64,000 nucleotides of DNA from assembly GCF_900637025.1 (NCBI RefSeq), contig NZ_LR134336.1, positions 1,008,001-1,072,000 of the forward strand, in the 5' to 3' direction. Each line of letters opens with the position of its first letter. Within the stretch, counting starts at the first letter, position 1. The notes under the pieces are model-generated. The model worked only from the letters and a program-made list of their open reading frames with translations, did no database searches and was not told where the DNA came from. The stretch is from Streptococcus oralis ATCC 35037 (GTDB taxonomy: Bacteria; Bacillota; Bacilli; Lactobacillales; Streptococcaceae). A program made the translations under genes and the position numbers. Positions 37,810 to 46,461 of the stretch are shown one piece after another.

Positions 37810-38901
37810 TCAAAAAGAAAAATCGTCTTTTATCAACAAAGTTAAATCTTTTGAGGTCAAATTTTCACTTTGATCAATTCGAACTGCTTGATTCATTATT
37901 AAGTCTTCATAAAGATTTCGAACGAAACGACCGTTAGAAAAATTGGTGAGATTACTTTCTAACTTATCATTAAAATAATTTAATAATATTTCTTTTAGCT
38001 TGTCTTCAATCTGGTAGTCGTCTTTTCTTGCTAAAGTTTCTAGAATATCTAACAATTCTGTAGAAGAGTAATTTTCAAAATTAATAAAATAATTAAAGCG
38101 AGACTTTAGACCAGGATTCGATTCAAAAAAATGATTCATTGGATCAGTATATCCTGCAACAATAACAATTAGATCATCTCTTGAATCCTCTAGAGCCTTT
38201 GTTAATTCTGTTAAACATTCTCGTCCATATGAATCAGTATTGTCATTTTCTGTAATACTATAAGCTTCATCTATGAATAAAACGCCACCTTTTGCTTTTT
38301 CGATAACATTTTTTACTTTCAAAGCGGTTTGACCTTGGTAACCAGCAATTAAATCCGTTCTAGAGACTTCAGTAAAATGCCCCTTTGAAAGAAGGCCTAA
38401 CTGATAATACATTCGACCTACAATTCTAGCTACTGTCGTCTTTCCAGTACCAGGATTCCCCATAAACGCCATATGTAAAGTTCTCTTTGGTACTTTTAGC
38501 CCAGACTCTTTTCTTTTGGACTGAACCTTTTGATATATAACTAACCTTGAAACTTCCTCTTTAACTTTTTGTAAACCAACTAATTGATTTAATTCCTTCA
38601 TCAATTCATCCAAAGAAGAGTTGTTACGTTTTCCTAACTCCTTCCCTAGTATTTCAAAAAGATAAGAGTAACCTAAATAACAAGCTAAATTATCAGACAA
38701 TTCTTTTAGCGTTTGACTTATCTTGCTTATTTTATTCTCTTTTTGAAATAAATACATAGATTTATATAAATCTGCTACTTTATTTGTGTCTGAATAATCA
38801 ATTATAATCTCATTCACTTTTGTGAGAAAAGTCGACTCATTACCCAGTTGTCGATCCAATTTTTTGGCGCTCTCAATTAGCTTGTCACGAGATACAGTCA
38901 T
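37810..38901 (-). CDS. CbxX/CfxQ-type AAA+ ATPase of an unrecognised three-gene module
   Basis: 363 residues. A helical N-terminal region (1-105) precedes an AAA+ domain: LVGLQKVKEEV (107-117), Walker A GNPGTGKT (148-155), pore-like GYQGQTA, Walker B GVLFIDEA (206-213), sensor IVIVAGY (245-251) and Arg finger near R268 in LKSRF, then a lid (about 280-355). Relatives include the rubisco activase CbbX, SpoVK and the EccA ATPase of type VII secretion. Rubisco is absent, so a remodelling role on a partner, probably the coiled-coil or HNH-like protein upstream, is inferred. The ATG has a GAGGT site 3 nt after the previous gene. Confidence 0.88.
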   Translation of the reverse strand: MTVSRDKLIESAKKLDRQLGNESTFLTKVNEIIIDYSDTNKVADLYKSMYLFQKENKISKISQTLKELSDNLACYLGYSYLFEILGKELGKRNNSSLDELMKELNQLVGLQKVKEEVSRLVIYQKVQSKRKESGLKVPKRTLHMAFMGNPGTGKTTVARIVGRMYYQLGLLSKGHFTEVSRTDLIAGYQGQTALKVKNVIEKAKGGVLFIDEAYSITENDNTDSYGRECLTELTKALEDSRDDLIVIVAGYTDPMNHFFESNPGLKSRFNYFINFENYSSTELLDILETLARKDDYQIEDKLKEILLNYFNDKLESNLTNFSNGRFVRNLYEDLIMNQAVRIDQSENLTSKDLTLLIKDDFSF

Positions 38902-38904
38902 AAT

Positions 38905-39627
38905 TTACCTCAAAAACATAAAAAGTAAAGTTATTAACAACATTCCAATAGATACTCCTGATACAATAAAGAGTGTAAGAAGACGATTTGAAATAAATTG
39001 AATTTGTTGTTTACTTTCTTTCAACTCTTTTCTGAGTTCTTCAATCTCAGCAGTGTGAGAGACTGTTTCCAAAGGAAGCTGACTAACAGTGCCCTCTAAG
39101 TTGACAATTCTATCATCTAGTGCAGAAAGTCGTTCCTCATTTTCGACGATAGAATTTTTACTTTTTTCTTCGTTAAATTTCTCTTTAAACTGCTTAAGAG
39201 CTTCTAAAGTTAATTTTTGTTTCTCTATGGTTTTATCAATACGAGCTTGTTCTTTCAGAATTTTTTTGTTGGTATGTTCAATGGCAGCTACAGAAGAAAG
39301 AATAGCTTGAATATAATCTTTATCCAGCGCTTCTAAAGCTTTATAAACTTGACCAAATTCTTCAATAAATGTTTGTTGATTATCATAAAATTTTGAAATG
39401 TAATTTTGAATTTGTTCAACTAACGTATTAAACTCGTTTCCTGTCACTCCATGTTCAGCAAACTCAAAACCGAAGAAATCATCGTGAGTTCTAACTTTAT
39501 CAAAATACAGTTCATCTTGACTTTGTTCAGCAAACTCTTTCAGATGCTCTTTTGCTTCATCGAAATCATGTTTGCTAATGTTTATTTCAATTGTTTCTTG
39601 TTCTTGCTCAACTACTTCTTGTTCCAT
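38905..39627 (-). CDS. Tail-anchored coiled-coil protein of the three-gene module
   Basis: 240 residues. An acidic N-terminus (1-60), a long helical part with heptad-like coiled coil (about 85-215, rich in E, K, Q), and a single hydrophobic helix at the extreme C-terminus (about 217-239), so it should be anchored by its tail with the bulk in the cytoplasm. No signal peptide. It lies 10 nt after the 563-residue gene and 3 nt before the AAA+ gene. No known family recognised. It might tether or gate the ATPase at the membrane. Confidence 0.8.
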   Translation of the reverse strand: MEQEVVEQEQETIEINISKHDFDEAKEHLKEFAEQSQDELYFDKVRTHDDFFGFEFAEHGVTGNEFNTLVEQIQNYISKFYDNQQTFIEEFGQVYKALEALDKDYIQAILSSVAAIEHTNKKILKEQARIDKTIEKQKLTLEALKQFKEKFNEEKSKNSIVENEERLSALDDRIVNLEGTVSQLPLETVSHTAEIEELRKELKESKQQIQFISNRLLTLFIVSGVSIGMLLITLLFMFLR

Positions 39628-39637
39628 ATTTATCTCC

Positions 39638-41329
39638 CTAATCTAATAATTCTTGTAATAAACTATCAATCTCATCAAAGTCACTTTTATCGTCTCTTGT
39701 AGATTCTTCAAAAATATCTGATAGCTTTTCTTTCATCATGGACGCAGCCATATCATGTCTTTCCTTAATAGTATTGATAACAGAATCTTTTTCTACTTGA
39801 AGCTTTATACTCTTTACATCTAGTAATTGATCTTTGATTACTAACATTTCATTATTTTGATCAATTTTCTTAGAACTTAATTCAGTAATCTGTTTATTGA
39901 CAATTTGCTGATCAATCATTCTTAATACAAAAGCGCCAATTATTCCAGATAAAGTTGCTCCCATAAAAGTTCCAATCAGGCCACCGATAGTTCCCAAAAG
40001 TGGTATTGAAATAGCTAGGACTGGAAAACTAGCTGTGAGAGAAGCTCCTAAAGTTTCTCCTAGTACAATTGCTCCAGTAGCCGATAAACCCGCAACAACA
40101 ATTTTTCCAACTTCTAAAATCATAATCTGAACACTTTTTTCTTTATTGTCCGGATTATTTAGATAATCAATAGCTTCTTTTAACGATTTCCAACCTTGGT
40201 GTATAAATGTCCAAGCTTTAAGAAAAGTGTTAATTACAGGTCCAACTATCGCAGAAGCAATCATCGTAATTACAGATTTACCAATGTTTAATAAGTGATT
40301 GGATAAGTTGTTTACAAATGAAATGATAGCCTCTTTTATCTTTTCAATAAAAGTCGATAAGTTTCTCTCTGTATCTTTAAGCCAAGAAATAAATTTTTTA
40401 ATTAACTCTCGCAAAAATTCTGAAAGCAACTGTAAAAGTGCTGCTTTTAAAGCTTTTCCGGAAACTTTTAACGCCTCATCACGTCGTGATTTTTTACCAG
40501 ATTGAATAGCTCGCTTTTCAGCTTCATCTTTTTTCTTGTCCAAATCATCCTTAGCCAGTTTATATTTTTCCCTCATTTGCTTTTCTTCTAATTCAGTCAA
40601 GTTTTGATTATCTTTTGGATACTGACCTTTAGAATTTGGATAATCGAGGTATTCCGGCACTGATTTAGACCCTTTTGCTCGATTTACACTGGCTCTCATC
40701 TCATTTAAATTTATATCGCTATTAGCAAAAGCATATTGTTGATCTTCTTCCATAAAAGCATTAACTTTACTGTCACGAATGATTTCACCAGCAGAAATAG
40801 TATGATCCATATCAGTCCCTTTTTCTTTTGAACCTTTTGGCCTATTTTTATCTAAAAACTCTCTGGCATCTTTTTTTATTGTATTTACTGTTTTCCCTGA
40901 TCGAGTTGTATGAGTTCGAATATTTCCAAATTCATCTCTTTCAAATTTTTCTTGCCAATCTTTATATCTGTCCTCATATATACTTCTATCTGCGTTATGA
41001 GTAATAAATTTCCCTTTTTCAAAATTTTCAGCAGTTTGGATGTGTGCTTCTTTTCGTAAATCTAGAGTTTGGTCATGGTTGTCTATAATAAACTCTTCAC
41101 CAATTTGAGCAGCTACTTGAAGCTGTACTTGTTCCCAAACTATATTCTCAATAGATTCTTGAAGATATTCGTTATTTTGTAATTTTTCTCTATCTATATC
41201 AAGTTGATCAATATGCTCAATAACATCCTTAAGATTACTCTCTAAAGAACTTTCTAATTGAAGTAATTCTTCATAATCAAAATCAAGGTCATTTACTTGC
41301 AATTCTAACAAATCGTTTTCGTTGGCCAT
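39638..41329 (-). CDS. Membrane protein with an HNH-like motif, first gene of the module
   Basis: 563 residues. Residues 1-170 are acidic and helical. A block at 171-225 reads GTDMDHTISAGEI (171-183), ANSDINL (202-208) and NRAKGSKS (216-223), resembling the DH...N...N/K pattern of HNH (beta-beta-alpha metal) nucleases but without zinc cysteines. A charged helix (245-285) follows, then amphipathic and membrane helices (about 354-374, 403-425, 429-470) with many Gly, and a helical tail. Two genes follow at 10 and 3 nt. I know no characterised protein of this layout; nuclease activity is inference. Confidence 0.8.
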   Translation of the reverse strand: MANENDLLELQVNDLDFDYEELLQLESSLESNLKDVIEHIDQLDIDREKLQNNEYLQESIENIVWEQVQLQVAAQIGEEFIIDNHDQTLDLRKEAHIQTAENFEKGKFITHNADRSIYEDRYKDWQEKFERDEFGNIRTHTTRSGKTVNTIKKDAREFLDKNRPKGSKEKGTDMDHTISAGEIIRDSKVNAFMEEDQQYAFANSDINLNEMRASVNRAKGSKSVPEYLDYPNSKGQYPKDNQNLTELEEKQMREKYKLAKDDLDKKKDEAEKRAIQSGKKSRRDEALKVSGKALKAALLQLLSEFLRELIKKFISWLKDTERNLSTFIEKIKEAIISFVNNLSNHLLNIGKSVITMIASAIVGPVINTFLKAWTFIHQGWKSLKEAIDYLNNPDNKEKSVQIMILEVGKIVVAGLSATGAIVLGETLGASLTASFPVLAISIPLLGTIGGLIGTFMGATLSGIIGAFVLRMIDQQIVNKQITELSSKKIDQNNEMLVIKDQLLDVKSIKLQVEKDSVINTIKERHDMAASMMKEKLSDIFEESTRDDKSDFDEIDSLLQELLD

Positions 41330-41359
41330 TATAAAATCCTAACTATTCATTTTTAATAT

Positions 41360-41389
41360 ATTATAACATTTTATCTATTGATTTTACAA
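41360..41389 (-). promoter_or_regulatory. Promoter of the three-gene module
   Basis: On the minus strand TTGTAA, 18 nt, then TATAAT preceded by TGT. The ATG at 41329 follows an AGGA site. Confidence 0.65.
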
Positions 41390-41393
41390 TCAC

Positions 41394-41427
41394 AAAAAAA
41401 GCTAATTCGCTATAGAATTAGCTTTTT
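41394..41427. terminator. Terminator between the pspC-like gene and the module
   Basis: AAAAGCTAATTC-GCTATA-GAATTAGCTTTT is a perfect 12-bp hairpin flanked by A and T runs. It ends the tex-sprT-pspC side and isolates the module promoter. Confidence 0.85.
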
Positions 41428-41438
41428 ATATACTCATG

Positions 41439-41711
41439 TTACCAAAACCAGCCATCATTGTCTTCAATGGCTTGGGCTTCCTTACGTTTGCGTGGTCCTG
41501 TTCCGTACATTTCGGCTTCGATTTCTTCCTTAGTTGGCAGGATAGAGGCAAGGATGATGTAGATTATCACACCAATTCCAAAATTTGCTACGGTAAAAAT
41601 GGCGAAGAGAAAGCGGACTAGGGTTACATCAAAATTCCACTTGTCTGATAGCCCAGCTAAAACTCCTGACACCATACGATTTCGTCTCATTTTATAAAAT
41701 TTTGTATTCAT
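41439..41711 (-). CDS. PspC-domain small membrane protein
   Basis: 90 residues from the ATG at 41711, which has an AGAGGAAA site; a longer reading from 41771 starts before the gene's own promoter. The motif KMRRNRMVSGVLAGLSDKWNFD (split as KMRRNRMVSG and VLAGLSDKW) is typical of the PspC phage-shock domain, followed by one or two hydrophobic helices (about 28-55) and an acidic tail. It probably takes part in envelope stress; no psp partners are nearby. Confidence 0.87.
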   Translation of the reverse strand: MNTKFYKMRRNRMVSGVLAGLSDKWNFDVTLVRFLFAIFTVANFGIGVIIYIILASILPTKEEIEAEMYGTGPRKRKEAQAIEDNDGWFW

Positions 41712-41742
41712 GATTGTTTCCTCTTTCGGTATTCTTACAAGT

Positions 41743-41751
41743 AGTATAGCA
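41743..41751 (-). promoter_or_regulatory. Extended -10 promoter of the pspC-like gene
   Basis: The minus strand reads TGCTATACT just after the sprT coding end, about 32 nt before the ATG. Confidence 0.55.
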
Positions 41752-41770
41752 TGAAACAGGTTCACAAACA

Positions 41771-42214
41771 TCAGTCCTTAGGCCGATTTAAGATGACGAG
41801 TTTGCCACGGCAGACGCCACAGCGATAGCGTTTTGTATCAACCTTCCTCTTGCGTTGATAGCGTTGCTGGCAGTATTGGCACTGATAGACCAGGAAATTA
41901 CTTTGGTCTTTCAAATGGGGAACAAAGCGCAGTCCATCCACTTCTTTCAAAAGTTCTTTAAAATCTCGGTCCTTATGTCGATAACCCTTTTTCTGAAAAT
42001 AAAGGTGATAGTGACAGAGTTCATGGCGCACGATTTTGCGAAAGACTTCCAAACCTAGTTCATTATAAACCTTGGGATTAAAGTCCAAATGCCCATCCTT
42101 GGGGAAAAATCGTCCACCTGTCGTTCGCAGACGAGAATTCCACTGGGCTTGGTGGGTAAAAGGTCTACCAAAGTCTTCGAGGGAAACAGACTGAACGTAC
42201 TCAGTCAGTTTCAT
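41771..42214 (-). CDS. SprT-like zinc metalloprotein
   Basis: 147 residues. The HExxH-like metal motif is [10 protein letters not shown] (about 62-71), and two CxxC pairs (CQYC and CGVC, about 111-138) form a C-terminal zinc ribbon. SprT proteins resemble the protease that removes DNA-protein crosslinks in eukaryotes; the bacterial role is unproven. It overlaps the tex 3' end by 14 nt and is surely cotranscribed with it. Confidence 0.9.
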   Translation of the reverse strand: MKLTEYVQSVSLEDFGRPFTHQAQWNSRLRTTGGRFFPKDGHLDFNPKVYNELGLEVFRKIVRHELCHYHLYFQKKGYRHKDRDFKELLKEVDGLRFVPHLKDQSNFLVYQCQYCQQRYQRKRKVDTKRYRCGVCRGKLVILNRPKD

Positions 42215-44330
42215 CTGGAGCTAAGAGCGACAGATTGACTTTTTCACGTTCGGTATCGATTTTCTTGACCCAAACCGTTACCAAATCTCCGACTGATACC
42301 ACTTGGCTGGGATGTTTGATAAATTTACGACTCATATGGGAAATATGAATCAAGCCGTCCTCGTGAATCCCGATATCAACGAAGGCACCGAAGTCAACGA
42401 CATTCCGCACCACACCTTCCAGTTTCTGGCCGACTTTTAAGTCCTTGATATCCAGTACATCTTGACGGAGAACAGGTGCATCAAAAGAATCACGGAAATC
42501 TCGACCTGGTTTGAGAAGGTCAGCAATGATATCTTTAAGGGTTTCTGGACCAAGTTCTAGTTCTTGCGCCATTTCTTTGACTGAAAGGGACTTGAGTTTA
42601 CTTTGAGCTTCTTCATTCAAGTCCTTGATATCCAAGCGTTTGAAGAGCTCCTTAACCGCAGCATAGTTTTCTGGGTGAACTCCTGTATTATCAAGGATAT
42701 TGCTACTTTCCGGGATACGGAGGAAACCAGCGGCTTGCTCAAAGGCTTTGGCACCCAGACGAGGAACCTTCTTAATCTGATCGCGTGAAGTGATTTTTCC
42801 TTCTTCCTCACGGTATTTGACGATATTTTCAGAAATGGTTTTATTGAGTCCAGCTACATGGGAGAGAAGTGCTGGGCTGGCTGTATTGACATTGACACCG
42901 ACCTGGTTAACCACCGTATCAACGACAAAGTCCAGACTTTCAGACAGTTTCTTCTGACTGACATCGTGCTGGTATTGCCCGACACCGATTGACTTGGGAT
43001 CGATTTTTACCAATTCAGCAAGGGGATCTTGCAAACGACGGGCGATAGAGATAGCAGAGCGTTTTTCAACAGTTAATTCTGGAAACTCCTGACGAGCAAG
43101 TTCACTAGCAGAGTAGACAGAAGCGCCACTTTCATTGACAATAACATAGCTGACTTCTGGAAAATCTTTCAGAACTTCCGCCACAAAGGCTTCACTTTCA
43201 CGACTGGCAGTTCCATTTCCGATAGCAATAATTTCTACACTGTATTGACCAATCAAGTCCGACAAATCTTTCTTGGCTTCTTCAATTTGACGAGCTGATG
43301 CTGGTTTTACTGGATAAATGACTTGAGTCGTCAGCATTTTCCCTGTTGCATCAACAACAGCCAGCTTGGCACCTGTACGAAAGGCAGGGTCAAATCCTAG
43401 AACCACGCGCCCTTTCAGCGGAGCAACCAATAGGAGATTACGCAGGTTGTCAGAAAAGAGTTGGATAGCCCCTTCTTCCGCCTTCTCAGTCAACTCTGTT
43501 CGAATGCGTCGTTCGATAGCAGGCAAGACCTTTTTCTTAACTGACTGTTGAACAACTTCATCTATATAGGCATTTTTCACCTTGAAACGGGCAGCAAAGA
43601 AAGATAAGATACGGTCCGTCGCATGTTCAAAGCCGACCTTCAAAATCCCTAGTTTCTCCCCACGATTGAGTGCCAAGGTACGATAACCTTGCATGTTGCC
43701 AACTGTCTCTGAAAAATCATAATAAATCTGAAAAACTTGTTTTTCATCAAGACTTTCATCTTTAACTTGCGAAGTGATTTTAGAGTGTCTCAGCACTTCC
43801 TGATAGGTCAGTGAACGCAAGGTCACATCTTCAGATAAGGCTTCGACCAAAATATCAACCGCACCAGCCAAGGCTTCTTGACCAGTCGCAAATCCTTCAC
43901 AGACAAACTTCTCAGCTTCTTTCTCTAAACCATTTACATTCTGCAAGATCAAGCGAGCAAGAGGAAAGAGTCCAGCTTCACGAGCAATGGTTGCCTTGGT
44001 CCGACGTTTTTCCTTATAAGGAAGATAGAGTTCTTCTACGTCTGCTAATTTTTCAGCTGCCAAAATAGCTTCTTCCAATTCCTTTGTTAGCTTGCCTTGT
44101 TCTTGAATCTTAGCTAAGACAGCTTGCTTGCGGTCATTGAGATTAGTCAGACTTTTATCCAGGTCAATAATAGCCTTAATCGCCACCTCATCCAGACTAC
44201 CAGTCATGTCCTTCCGATAACGCGCGATGAAGGGAATTGTCGCTCCTTCAGTGGTCAAACTTAGAACGGTATCGATTTGCTTTAAGGTTACACCCAAATC
44301 TTGGGAGATTTTTTCATATTTTTTATCCAT
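42201..44330 (-). CDS. tex: Tex family RNA-binding accessory protein
   Basis: 709 residues. Helical N-terminal part, YqgF-like nuclease-fold domain (about 325-450), two helix-hairpin-helix units ([16 protein letters not shown], and [19 protein letters not shown]), and a C-terminal S1 RNA-binding domain (about 630-700, with [22 protein letters not shown]). Homolog of Bordetella Tex and eukaryotic Spt6, affecting transcription and toxin expression. A TGGTATAAT box ends 6 nt before the ATG, so the mRNA is probably leaderless. Confidence 0.96.
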   Translation of the reverse strand: MDKKYEKISQDLGVTLKQIDTVLSLTTEGATIPFIARYRKDMTGSLDEVAIKAIIDLDKSLTNLNDRKQAVLAKIQEQGKLTKELEEAILAAEKLADVEELYLPYKEKRRTKATIAREAGLFPLARLILQNVNGLEKEAEKFVCEGFATGQEALAGAVDILVEALSEDVTLRSLTYQEVLRHSKITSQVKDESLDEKQVFQIYYDFSETVGNMQGYRTLALNRGEKLGILKVGFEHATDRILSFFAARFKVKNAYIDEVVQQSVKKKVLPAIERRIRTELTEKAEEGAIQLFSDNLRNLLLVAPLKGRVVLGFDPAFRTGAKLAVVDATGKMLTTQVIYPVKPASARQIEEAKKDLSDLIGQYSVEIIAIGNGTASRESEAFVAEVLKDFPEVSYVIVNESGASVYSASELARQEFPELTVEKRSAISIARRLQDPLAELVKIDPKSIGVGQYQHDVSQKKLSESLDFVVDTVVNQVGVNVNTASPALLSHVAGLNKTISENIVKYREEEGKITSRDQIKKVPRLGAKAFEQAAGFLRIPESSNILDNTGVHPENYAAVKELFKRLDIKDLNEEAQSKLKSLSVKEMAQELELGPETLKDIIADLLKPGRDFRDSFDAPVLRQDVLDIKDLKVGQKLEGVVRNVVDFGAFVDIGIHEDGLIHISHMSRKFIKHPSQVVSVGDLVTVWVKKIDTEREKVNLSLLAPDETD

Positions 44331-44336
44331 ATACCT

Positions 44337-44345
44337 ATTATACCA
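44337..44345 (-). promoter_or_regulatory. Extended -10 promoter of tex, placed for a leaderless mRNA
   Basis: The minus strand reads TGGTATAAT, AGGTAT, then the tex ATG. An AGG is only 3 nt from the ATG, too close to act as a normal ribosome site. Confidence 0.6.
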
Positions 44346-44424
44346 TAAGGAACAGCCCTTGTTTCGCCCTACCCTTTTTTACCTCTTTGATTATCAAAAT
44401 AATCCCTTTTCAAGAAAATAATAG

Positions 44425-44430
44425 TATAAT
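44425..44430 (+). promoter_or_regulatory. -10 box of the small ORF-permease operon
   Basis: TATAAT lies 30 nt before the small-ORF ATG. No convincing -35 hexamer is seen. Confidence 0.5.
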
Positions 44431-44460
44431 AGAGGTAGAATGTAGAAAAGAGGTAGGCCC

Positions 44461-44592
44461 ATGGCTGTTAGATTTACAAAAACGGATGACTTGGACAAGA
44501 TGTTTGAAGAATTCGCAAAACTTCCTGACTTAACACAAGTCACTTTTCCAGATGACAAAGATAAAAAAGAAAAAGTTGAGAAGAAAAAATAG
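44461..44592 (+). CDS. 43-residue charged small protein (SPJ_0845-like)
   Basis: ATG with an AGAGGTAGG site, 43 codons, ending exactly at the next gene's ATG (TAG-ATG). The protein begins MAVRFTKTDDLDKMFEEF and ends in a Lys/Glu-rich tail. I recall a small streptococcal family with this start, annotated as SPJ_0845 family; its function is unknown. The exact junction to the permease means translation of the permease depends on it. Confidence 0.8.
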   Translation: MAVRFTKTDDLDKMFEEFAKLPDLTQVTFPDDKDKKEKVEKKK

Positions 44593-45498
44593 ATGACGAT
44601 TTTCCAATCTCTTCCTCCTAGTGTATTACAAGCAGGGGCTATTTTTCTCTCCATCATGATTGAAGCCCTTCCTTTTGTCTTGATTGGGAGTCTCATTTCG
44701 GGATTGATTGAGGTCTATATCACACCTGATAAAGTTTATGAGTTTCTCCCTCGCAATCGTTGGGGGAGGATCTTTTTTGGTACCTTCATTGGCTTTCTCT
44801 TTCCTTCTTGCGAATGTGGTATCGTTCCGATTATCAATCGTTTTCTAGAAAAAAAGGTGCCCAGCTACACAGCGGTTCCTTTTCTGGTGACTGCTCCCAT
44901 CATCAATCCTATCGTTCTTTTCGCTACATATTCTGCCTTTGGCAATTCAATAAAACTTGCCTTCTTGCGAGCTCTGGGAGCTATTGTGATTGCTTTGATT
45001 CTGGGGATTTTCCTAGGATTTTTCTGGAAGGAACCCATTCAAAAAGAGAATCCTATCACTTGTCATGAACATGACTTTTCACACTTGAGTCCCTCTAGAA
45101 AAGTGTTTCAGATCTTTATACAAGCTATTGATGAGTTTTTCGATATGGGGCGTTACTTGGTCTTTGGCTGTCTCTTTGCGGCTATCGTGCAGGTCTATGT
45201 CCCGACTCGGATCTTGACCTCTATCAGTGCAAGTCCAGTCCTTGCGATTCTCTTGCTCATGTTTCTAGCCTTTCTCCTCTCTCTTTGTAGCGAGGCGGAC
45301 GCCTTTATCGGAGCTTCTCTCCTCTCGAGCTTCGGCCTAGCGCCAGTCCTTGCCTTTCTGATCATAGGCCCCATGCTTGATATCAAAAATCTCCTCATGA
45401 TGAAACACTATCTCAAAGTGCGCTTCATCTGGCAATTTATGGGTATTGTGACAGTGCTTGTCTTGCTTTATTCTTACATGTTTGGAGTGTTGCTATGA
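44593..45498 (+). CDS. DUF318 (ArsP-type) permease
   Basis: 301 residues with about eight hydrophobic segments (from residue 8 on) and the family block FPSCECGIVP (about 71-80) with two Cys, plus TAPIINPIVLFATYSAFG. The family includes organo-arsenical exporters and general permeases. It is directly followed, with an ATGA overlap, by a TIGR03943 protein, a conserved pairing in Firmicutes whose transported substrate is unknown. Confidence 0.88.
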   Translation: MTIFQSLPPSVLQAGAIFLSIMIEALPFVLIGSLISGLIEVYITPDKVYEFLPRNRWGRIFFGTFIGFLFPSCECGIVPIINRFLEKKVPSYTAVPFLVTAPIINPIVLFATYSAFGNSIKLAFLRALGAIVIALILGIFLGFFWKEPIQKENPITCHEHDFSHLSPSRKVFQIFIQAIDEFFDMGRYLVFGCLFAAIVQVYVPTRILTSISASPVLAILLLMFLAFLLSLCSEADAFIGASLLSSFGLAPVLAFLIIGPMLDIKNLLMMKHYLKVRFIWQFMGIVTVLVLLYSYMFGVLL

Positions 45499-46310
45499 TG
45501 CGATTTTTCATTTTACTGGGTTATTTTGCCCTAACTCTGTATCTGCAGCTTTCTGGCAAGCTCAGTCACTACATTAACCTCCACTATTCCTATCTAGTCT
45601 ATATCTCTATGGTCCTTTCTCTTCTGTTGGCTCTGGTCCAATTCTATATCTGGATCAAGAAAATCAACTCTCACAGCCATTTAGAAAGTCGTCGAGCTAG
45701 ACGAATCAGCCTCCTTTTACTGTCACTACCTCTCTTGATTGGAGTTGCCTTTCCGACAGTAAGTTTGGACTCGAGAACTGTATCTGCCAAAGGTTATCAT
45801 TTCCCACTTGCTGAGGGAATCGATACTGCTATTCAGGCAAGCGAAGGAACATCCAGTCAATACCTCAAACCCGATACCAGTACCTATTTTTCCAAATCTG
45901 CTTATGAAAAGGAAATGAGGTCTACAGCTGACAAATACCTCACCCAACCAACCATTCAAATCACTGATGAAAACTATATGGAGGTCATGGAAGTTCTCTA
46001 TGACTACCCTCAAGAGTTTGAAGGAAAGCAAATCGAGTTTACAGGCTTTGTCTATAACGATCCTAGCCATCCAGATAGCCAGTTCCTCTTTCGCTTTGGA
46101 ATCATCCACTGTATCGCCGATTCTGGTGTATATGGACTCTTGACAAAGGGGAACTCACGCCAGTATCCTGACAATACTTGGATCACCGCTAGCGGAACCC
46201 TGACTCTCCACTACCATAAAGAACTCAAACAAAAACTCCCAACACTAGAGGTTGAGAGTTTCACAAAAGTAGACAAACCAGAAAATCCTTATGTCTATCG
46301 CGTGTTTTAG
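45495..46310 (+). CDS. TIGR03943/DUF1980 family membrane protein
   Basis: 271 residues. Two or three N-terminal hydrophobic segments (about 4-20, 30-52, 72-90) and a large outer beta-rich domain (about 95-271), including the EFTGFVYNDPS block and a conserved Cys in IIHCIADSG. It always travels with the DUF318 permease and probably forms a complex with it. The nature of the ligand is unknown. Confidence 0.85.
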   Translation: MMRFFILLGYFALTLYLQLSGKLSHYINLHYSYLVYISMVLSLLLALVQFYIWIKKINSHSHLESRRARRISLLLLSLPLLIGVAFPTVSLDSRTVSAKGYHFPLAEGIDTAIQASEGTSSQYLKPDTSTYFSKSAYEKEMRSTADKYLTQPTIQITDENYMEVMEVLYDYPQEFEGKQIEFTGFVYNDPSHPDSQFLFRFGIIHCIADSGVYGLLTKGNSRQYPDNTWITASGTLTLHYHKELKQKLPTLEVESFTKVDKPENPYVYRVF

Positions 46311-46359
46311 AAAGAGATTGTTACTTTTTGAAAACATACCAATGTTATTATTTGATATA

Positions 46360-46414
46360 AAAAAACGAACAAGTTCTCTTCTGCATCACAGAAAAAGAGG
46401 CTGTTCGTTTTTTA
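46360..46414. terminator. Bidirectional terminator after the permease pair
   Basis: AAAAACGAACA and TGTTCGTTTTTT with inner pairing (TCTTCTG / CAGAAAAAGA) form a long hairpin with T runs both ways. Confidence 0.8.
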
Positions 46415-46461
46415 TTACATAGTATATAGTAAGACGTAGGGTTTAATGTTTTAAAAACTTC

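Noticed and set aside
37810..38901. Rubisco activase (CbbX/CfxQ) as product name
   Set aside because: The AAA+ family matches, but a Streptococcus has no rubisco; the neighbours point to a different client.
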